DNA from: Brevibacillus fluminis
Lineage (GTDB): Bacteria > Bacillota > Bacilli > Brevibacillales > Brevibacillaceae
DNA: 64,000 nt
Reading direction: 5' to 3'
NCBI RefSeq assembly: GCF_003710825.1
Contig: NZ_RHHQ01000003.1
Coordinates: forward strand, 267,418-331,417
The notes beneath the pieces were generated by a model. It had not been told where the DNA came from. It saw only the letters and a program-made list of their open reading frames with translations, and did no database searches. A program made the position numbers and the translations under genes. Shown piece by piece: positions 59,492 through 64,000 of the stretch (within the stretch, counting starts at the first letter, position 1; every line of letters starts with the position of its first letter).

Positions 59492-60679
59492 TCAGGCGAT
59501 TGCGATTCGCTCCTTGCGAAAAAAGTGGGCGGCAAAATAAATCGCGGCACTGACATAAATGACTGACGAGGTGATGGCCAAACCGGCATGCAGCGGCTCA
59601 ATCTGCCCCATACAAATTTCCTTCACCACGGCAACGCTGTTGAACAGCGGCAGCGCATACACGTAGGCCGGAATATCAATCGGATTGAGCGGCATCAAAA
59701 TATACGAGGGAACCAGTGCCGCGAACACAAGCGGTGCCATAAGCGTCTGCGCTTCCTTGTTTGTCCGTGCCAGCGTGCTGATCATCAGCTGCAGCCCGGC
59801 GAACATGGCAGCGGACAACAGCACCACCATGAGCAGCAGGCAAACCGCAGCTGGACTCAATAACGCGGCCAATGTGCCGATACCCCCTTCAGCTGATTGA
59901 CCACTTGCTAGCGCGAAGCTGATGCTGGTCAACGATGCGAGCGCGCTCGCGGTGCCCATCAGCATGACGATCAAGAGCTTGGCGGCAAGCAGGTCGGCGG
60001 CACGAACCGGCGCGGCCAGGAGCGTTTCCATCGTTCCGCGCTCCTTTTCACCTGCGATCAGGTCGACAGCCGCTGCCATACCTCCGGATGCTAGCGCCAT
60101 TAAAAGCACGAGCGGAATCACAGAGGCCAGCATCGTTCCTGCCTCTTGCTCTTTGCTCGCAACGCTTTGGCTCTCCATTTTGATCGGCGTTAGCCATTCG
60201 CGAGTCAGCCCCGTTTTTTGCAGCCGTTGATCCATGAGTTGCTCGGCATAGTGTTCGATCGCCTTGGCGATTTGTTCCTCGGCGTATTCGGATTTTTGAT
60301 TGGTCGGATCATATAGCAGCTTCACGTTGAACGTTCGCTCTCGCTCGATCTGCTGCGCGGCATTCACATCGGCTTCAACCGCCACGCGGATCGTCCCATC
60401 CTTGATGGCCTGAACCAGATCGGCAGGATGGAGCCGCACTGCACCTGGAATAACCGCCAGCTGTCTGATCAGCTCCGGCGCCGTGCCAGCCGACACGGCA
60501 AACGGGATGTACGCCCGCGCCTCCTCCTCCACCTTGCTCATCGAATAGCCGATCAACAAAAAGAGCAAGGGAACGATTACGATGGGGATCAGCAGCGCGC
60601 TGATCCAGGTGCGTTTGTCCCGAATCAGATCGGTCCACTCCTTTTGAAAAACCACCCACACCATTCGCTTATTCATCAC
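59492..60679 (-). CDS. ABC-2 type exporter permease (NatB-like)
   Basis: A 395-residue membrane protein: one N-terminal segment (TWISALLIPIVIVPLLFLLI), a large outside domain of about 130 residues, then five or so helices (SVIPLVLLMALASGGMAAAV, LLIVMLMGTASALASLTSIS, AVCLLLMVVLLSAAMFAGLQ). EKERGTMETLLAAPV is typical of ABC-2 permeases. It resembles NatB of sodium efflux; substrate is not certain. GTG 60679 or ATG 60676 starts inside the end of the ATPase gene, so the two are coupled. Confidence 0.88.
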   Translation of the reverse strand: MMNKRMVWVVFQKEWTDLIRDKRTWISALLIPIVIVPLLFLLIGYSMSKVEEEARAYIPFAVSAGTAPELIRQLAVIPGAVRLHPADLVQAIKDGTIRVAVEADVNAAQQIERERTFNVKLLYDPTNQKSEYAEEQIAKAIEHYAEQLMDQRLQKTGLTREWLTPIKMESQSVASKEQEAGTMLASVIPLVLLMALASGGMAAAVDLIAGEKERGTMETLLAAPVRAADLLAAKLLIVMLMGTASALASLTSISFALASGQSAEGGIGTLAALLSPAAVCLLLMVVLLSAAMFAGLQLMISTLARTNKEAQTLMAPLVFAALVPSYILMPLNPIDIPAYVYALPLFNSVAVVKEICMGQIEPLHAGLAITSSVIYVSAAIYFAAHFFRKERIAIA

Positions 60680-61403
60680 AGCCGCCCCCTTGGATCACCG
60701 GCAAAAACCAATCTGTAGGATCATCGCTGTCGTACGGCGCGCGCCACTCCTCAATGGTGCCTTGGAACCGAATGCGCCCTTTATGCATGATGACGACGCG
60801 GTCGCAGAGCTTTTTCACCTCGCTCATGTTGTGGATGGAGAACAGGATCGCCTTCCCCTCTTGCCGCAGCTGTGCGATCAACTCGCGGAAAACAAGCGCT
60901 CCACTCACATCCAAACCTGTCGTCGGCTCGTCGAGTAAAACAACGGGTGGGTCATGGACCAAAGCACGGGCGATCGCCACCTTTTGCCTCATTCCGCGCG
61001 AAAAGCCCGCTACCCGCTTCCGCACATAGCTTTCCATCCCCAGCTTTTCGCTCGCCTGCGCGATCCGCTCCCGCAGCTGCCGCTCCGCCATTCCGTACAG
61101 CCTGCCAAAATACGCGATGTTTTCCCACGCCGTTAAGCGTCCATACAGCCCGACATCCCCGCCAAACAGCAGGCCGACCTGCTTGCGCGCTGCAAGCGGC
61201 TCTGTTGAAGTCAGAATGCCGCCGATACGGATCTCCCCGTCACTTGGCTGCAATATCCCACTGATTAGCCGCATCGTTGTCGTTTTCCCCGCCCCATTTT
61301 CACCGAGCAGGCCGACCACCTCTCCAGGATTCACGGTAAACGAAAGCTGGCTGACCGCCTCCAGTGTGCCAAACCGCTTCGACGCCTCCACCACCTCGAT
61401 CAT
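60669..61403 (-). CDS. ABC exporter ATP-binding protein (NatA-like)
   Basis: About 244 residues. Walker A LLGENGAGKTTTMRLI, signature VAGFSRGMRQKVAIARALVH (variant FSRGM) and Walker B VVLLDEPTTGLD are complete, with SIHNMSEVKKLCDRVVIMHK after. It powers the permease that overlaps its 3' end. ATG 61403 has AAGGA five bases upstream; GTG 61418 is the longer alternative. Confidence 0.92.
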   Translation of the reverse strand: MIEVVEASKRFGTLEAVSQLSFTVNPGEVVGLLGENGAGKTTTMRLISGILQPSDGEIRIGGILTSTEPLAARKQVGLLFGGDVGLYGRLTAWENIAYFGRLYGMAERQLRERIAQASEKLGMESYVRKRVAGFSRGMRQKVAIARALVHDPPVVLLDEPTTGLDVSGALVFRELIAQLRQEGKAILFSIHNMSEVKKLCDRVVIMHKGRIRFQGTIEEWRAPYDSDDPTDWFLPVIQGGGCDE

Positions 61404-61532
61404 GGCTTCCTTCCACACTCCTTTTGCCCTTACAATGAAAGCCGTTTGGGCAACGATGGTATCTGCTTATGTGTATGTCGGGGACAACCGTGTGCTTCCA
61501 CTTTTTTCAGACGTGCCACTCGCAAATCAACA

Positions 61533-61582
61533 CAGAAAAAAAGAACCGTTGCACACACGTAACGCACGTGTACAACGATTCT
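61533..61582 (-). terminator. Terminator after the CbiX-like gene
   Basis: A long imperfect stem, GAATCGTTG...ACACGT against ACGTGT...CAACGGTTC, is followed in the minus direction by TTTTTTT. Confidence 0.75.
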
Positions 61583-61595
61583 CTTTGAATTGGAA

Positions 61596-62378
61596 CTAAA
61601 CGCTTACCCGTTCCTTCAGAAGCTTCTTTTCCTGCATCAGCTGGCGTTCGATAACATCCTGCATCCATTGGGTCACAAACGGATGCGGCAAATACGTTTG
61701 TCCGTTGTAGAGGTACTCTAGTCCTTCCAGACGGGACGGAATCACTTTTTTTGTAAAGTATCCTTCACTCAAAAAGAGCGGCAGCACGACGGTACGGTTT
61801 TTGCGCGTGATCGCCCGTGCGCGCTTGGACAAATTATCCGGATGAAGCGTGCCATAAGTGACACCTTTGAAGCCTGCACGCGTCCGCATGGATACGGCCA
61901 GACGCTGCAGCACGCCTTCCCACTTGGCATGGTACTCACCCTCGTCTGCTCCGTGCCCGACCAGGAGCAAGACTTCCTCAGATGGATCGATGCTCAGCTG
62001 GCGAATGCGTTCGAGCAAAATCTCCTCGATCAACGGATGGTCATCCATCGGCGAGCAGTAGAGGATTTCCGCAGATGTCTCAATTTTTTCGAACTCTTCA
62101 TCAAGCTGTGTTTTATCGTAAACGCCCAGCAAACAACCGATCTCATCAATATGTGTACTGCCGGAAGCGACAAAGAGCGGCACGGCGATGATCCGTTCCA
62201 CGCCTTGGTTCTCCAAAGCGCGAATACCGTCCTCGATCAACCGACCCTCGACCATCTCCAGAAAACAGGCCGCTACCGGAACAGATACCTCCAAACGGCT
62301 TACCGCATCGTCAACGAGCTGTACCCAAGACGCGTTGCTGGAACCGTGACCAATAATCAGTACTCCGTGTTTCTTCAA
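61596..62378 (-). CDS. CbiX/SirB-type sirohydrochlorin chelatase
   Basis: A 260-residue protein with two CbiX halves. Each half opens with a His-containing strand: GVLIIGHGSSNASWVQLVDD and VLLLVGHGADEGEY; later VVLPLFLSEGYFTKKVIPSR matches the metal-site region. It should insert cobalt, nickel or iron into sirohydrochlorin for siroheme or cobalamin. TTG 62378 follows GGGGG at seven bases. It stands alone, so which metal it handles is unclear. Confidence 0.85.
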   Translation of the reverse strand: MKKHGVLIIGHGSSNASWVQLVDDAVSRLEVSVPVAACFLEMVEGRLIEDGIRALENQGVERIIAVPLFVASGSTHIDEIGCLLGVYDKTQLDEEFEKIETSAEILYCSPMDDHPLIEEILLERIRQLSIDPSEEVLLLVGHGADEGEYHAKWEGVLQRLAVSMRTRAGFKGVTYGTLHPDNLSKRARAITRKNRTVVLPLFLSEGYFTKKVIPSRLEGLEYLYNGQTYLPHPFVTQWMQDVIERQLMQEKKLLKERVSV

Positions 62379-62488
62379 AGAGAACCCCCACTTTCTCTCA
62401 TTCCTACTTAATAATCATTATAAATAGTATTATACCTCAATGGGGCGTCCATTATTTGGCGAATTTGTGGAGGTTCGAACATTTGCCG

Positions 62489-62932
62489 TCAGTTTTTTTC
62501 TTTAACAGGGGAAAACGAAAAATCACGTACCGTTTCTTCGCAATGAGGGCAACGGAAATCAACCCGAACCATTTCATGGCCACACTTCTGATGGAGGACC
62601 TCCACGTACTTCTCGTCAAAGTGCTGATTGCCCCAGATGGCTAGCGTAATGAGCACACTTTTCAGTGAGCGTCCTGTTTCTGTGAGGCCATATTCGTACC
62701 GTGGCGGATGATCGGAATACAGCCGGGCTTCGATCATTCCATGCCTTTCCAATGCCTGAAGACGTTCCGACAGGACACTTGCCGAAATGCCTGTCAGCGA
62801 TTCTTTCAGATCATTGAATTTGTTGACCCCATAAAAAAGGTCGCGAATAATCAAGAGCGACCACCGATCACCGATGATATCCAATGTTTTCGCGATATTG
62901 CAGTGCTGATTGTACGGTTTTGGCACAAGCAA
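62489..62932 (-). CDS. HxlR-family winged-helix regulator with zinc ribbon
   Basis: A 147-residue MarR/HxlR-type DNA-binding protein. NIAKTLDIIGDRWSLLIIRD is the HxlR start, SGISASVLSERL-type recognition helix reads GISASVLSERLQALERHGMI, and RYEYGLTETGRSL the wing. Unlike short HxlR proteins it ends with CGHEMV and CPHCEE, likely a zinc site that could sense metal or redox state. Start is TTG 62932 or, better spaced after GGGAG, GTG 62926. Confidence 0.88.
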   Translation of the reverse strand: MLVPKPYNQHCNIAKTLDIIGDRWSLLIIRDLFYGVNKFNDLKESLTGISASVLSERLQALERHGMIEARLYSDHPPRYEYGLTETGRSLKSVLITLAIWGNQHFDEKYVEVLHQKCGHEMVRVDFRCPHCEETVRDFSFSPVKEKN

Positions 62933-63074
62933 AACTCCCTTTTTCGTGTTTCAAGATAGATCAACTATACCATAATCGGCGTTCGTAATCAGAAGTGGAT
63001 TTGAATTAAAAAGCAAGTTGTTTTTTAGAACTTACTGATTTATGCTGGTAATAAGGTGAAAAGGAGGTAATTCG

Positions 63075-63827
63075 ATGAAAGTGCAACGTTTGGCTTGGGC
63101 AGGCCTGTTTTTACAGGAAGGTGAAACCGTCATCCTCATTGATCCTATCCAGCAAGTTCCCGCCCCTACCAGCCATGTTGTTGGGCAACCACTTGAACGG
63201 TTGACCCATTTTTCCAAGCTGCCGCGACCATCCGCGATCCTCACAACCCACTTGCATGCCGATCATTTTGACCCTGAGTCTGCCATCCAAGCTTTCGGAC
63301 ACGATCTCCCGTTTTTCGTCCCGCATTCCTCGCTTGAGGCAACATTGCAAAAAGGTCTGACACAGGTTACCGGAATGAATGTCGGCGATCAAACAAAAAT
63401 CGGAGAGTTTCTCGTAACAGCGGTGCAATCTATCGACGGATTCGGCAATCCGCAGGTCGCCTGGATCGTCGAGACAAAGACACAGCGAGTGATCCATTGT
63501 GGTGACACAGTGTGGCACGGCTACTTTTGGGAAATCACCAAACGGTACGGACCGTTCGACATCGCCTTTTTACCGGTCAACGGAGCCGTCTTGGATATCC
63601 CGACTCATCAACCTCCGAGTCGGCTGCCAGCATGCCTGACACCCGAGCAAGCCGTGGAGGCAGCCCACATTCTCCAAGCCAAAAAGCTGGTTCCGATCCA
63701 TTACAAAACCTTTCACCACCCGCCCTTCTATCTGGAAACGGAGGACCTTGAAAAACGGCTGCAACAAGCAGCACGTGAAAGCCAGGTGGAAGTGATGATG
63801 GCGGAAGCAGGCGATTTCGTCCTGTAA
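63075..63827 (+). CDS. MBL-fold metallohydrolase
   Basis: A 250-residue beta-lactamase-fold hydrolase of the UlaG-like type: AWAGLFLQEGETVILIDP, metal motif TTHLHADHFD, then VIHCGDTVWHG and FLPVNGAV. A late His (LVPIHYKTFHH) completes the site. It is divergent from the HxlR regulator, a common regulator-target layout. AAGGAGG precedes ATG 63075 at good spacing. Substrate unknown. Confidence 0.9.
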   Translation: MKVQRLAWAGLFLQEGETVILIDPIQQVPAPTSHVVGQPLERLTHFSKLPRPSAILTTHLHADHFDPESAIQAFGHDLPFFVPHSSLEATLQKGLTQVTGMNVGDQTKIGEFLVTAVQSIDGFGNPQVAWIVETKTQRVIHCGDTVWHGYFWEITKRYGPFDIAFLPVNGAVLDIPTHQPPSRLPACLTPEQAVEAAHILQAKKLVPIHYKTFHHPPFYLETEDLEKRLQQAARESQVEVMMAEAGDFVL

Positions 63828-63866
63828 AACGTCCAACGAAAATGCAAAAAACGCTTCCGCTAAAAA

Positions 63867-64000
63867 TGAACTGCACCCCAATTGTTAGACACATAACAAT
63901 TGGAGGTGCAGTTTTTCTATGGCTAAATTTACTATAGACGATAAATTGTCAGCGGTTCATCGCTATTTAGAAGGAACTGAGAGTTATGAATCGATTGCCT
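63867..64000 (+). mobile_element. Left part of an IS3/IS150-like insertion sequence
   Basis: CTGCACCCCAATTGTTA and TAACAATTGGAGGTGCAG form a long imperfect hairpin (about 63871-63912), the sort of end structure that blocks read-in transcription. An orfA-type reading frame follows. The element runs out of the window. Confidence 0.75.
63919..64000 (+). CDS. IS3-type orfA, N-terminal part (cut by window end)
   Basis: Starts MAKFTIDDKLSAVHRYLEG, then TESYESIA, the opening of the helix-turn-helix of IS3/IS150 orfA proteins. GGAGGTG lies ten bases before ATG 63919. Only 27 codons are visible. Confidence 0.75.
   Translation, partial: MAKFTIDDKLSAVHRYLEGTESYESIA

Noticed and set aside
58531..59601. 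Minus-strand open frame of 356 codons
   Set aside because: Antisense of glucokinase, which has all ROK motifs; no ribosome site.

Overview
The window looks like a low-G+C Gram-positive (Bacillota, order Bacillales; a Brevibacillus- or Tumebacillus-like host is a guess). Genes have strong AGGAGG-type ribosome sites and many TTG/GTG starts. The right flank carries typical Bacillales housekeeping genes (rlmD, a diacylglycerol kinase, a ROK glucokinase, a Na-efflux-type ABC exporter, a CbiX/SirB chelatase). That backbone is visibly GC-rich, whereas about 1-55.5 kb is AT-rich and full of mobile DNA.

Region 1 (1-17.5 kb) is layered mobile DNA. An IS110 transposase (210-1725) sits in a boundary site next to the right end of a transposon (1747-1812). 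Then come an excisionase-like gene, an unknown gene and three overlapping tyrosine recombinases (3826-7419). From 8272 to 14034 lies a complete transposon of 5763 bp with TGT...ACA ends, three ~20-bp end repeats per end and a 5-bp target duplication (CCTAG). Removing it with one CCTAG copy restores the reading frame of a Sel1-repeat/SEC-C gene. Its cargo is ten small genes, all on the minus strand, each with a related recombination-like site shortly 3' of its stop; several sites are extended by a second core and a hairpin. This resembles an integron cassette array (without integrase) carried by a Tn7/Tn402-like transposon (without transposase), and it is my main candidate for something undescribed. 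Another right end of the same family lies at 17414-17479, beside a KAP-NTPase gene.

Region 2 (17.5-53.8 kb) is a Dpd-type DNA 7-deazaguanine modification and restriction locus. One tightly overlapping operon reads dpdE-F-G-H-I-J-K-D (41128 down to 22769). It is followed past a terminator by an AddB-like and a UvrD-like gene (22639 down to 17526). The modification side holds queC, a large TGT (DpdA) fused to an N-terminal YaaA/DUF6884-like domain, a second small TGT-like protein, a gene of unknown function between them, a second DpdG/DpdH-like pair, and a YhhQ/VUT transporter for queuosine precursors. A metallopeptidase and a TPR-winged-helix regulator are divergent around a perfect 19-bp palindrome (43178-43196). 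The working model is that preQ0 is made or imported, the TGT enzymes exchange it into DNA, and the helicase, ATPase and PLD proteins attack DNA lacking the mark.

Region 3 (54.2-55.5 kb) is a phage-type tyrosine integrase and terminator at the island edge, beside the 3' end of rlmD. Region 4 (55.6-63.8 kb) is backbone. The window ends in the first bases of an IS3-type element (63867-64000).
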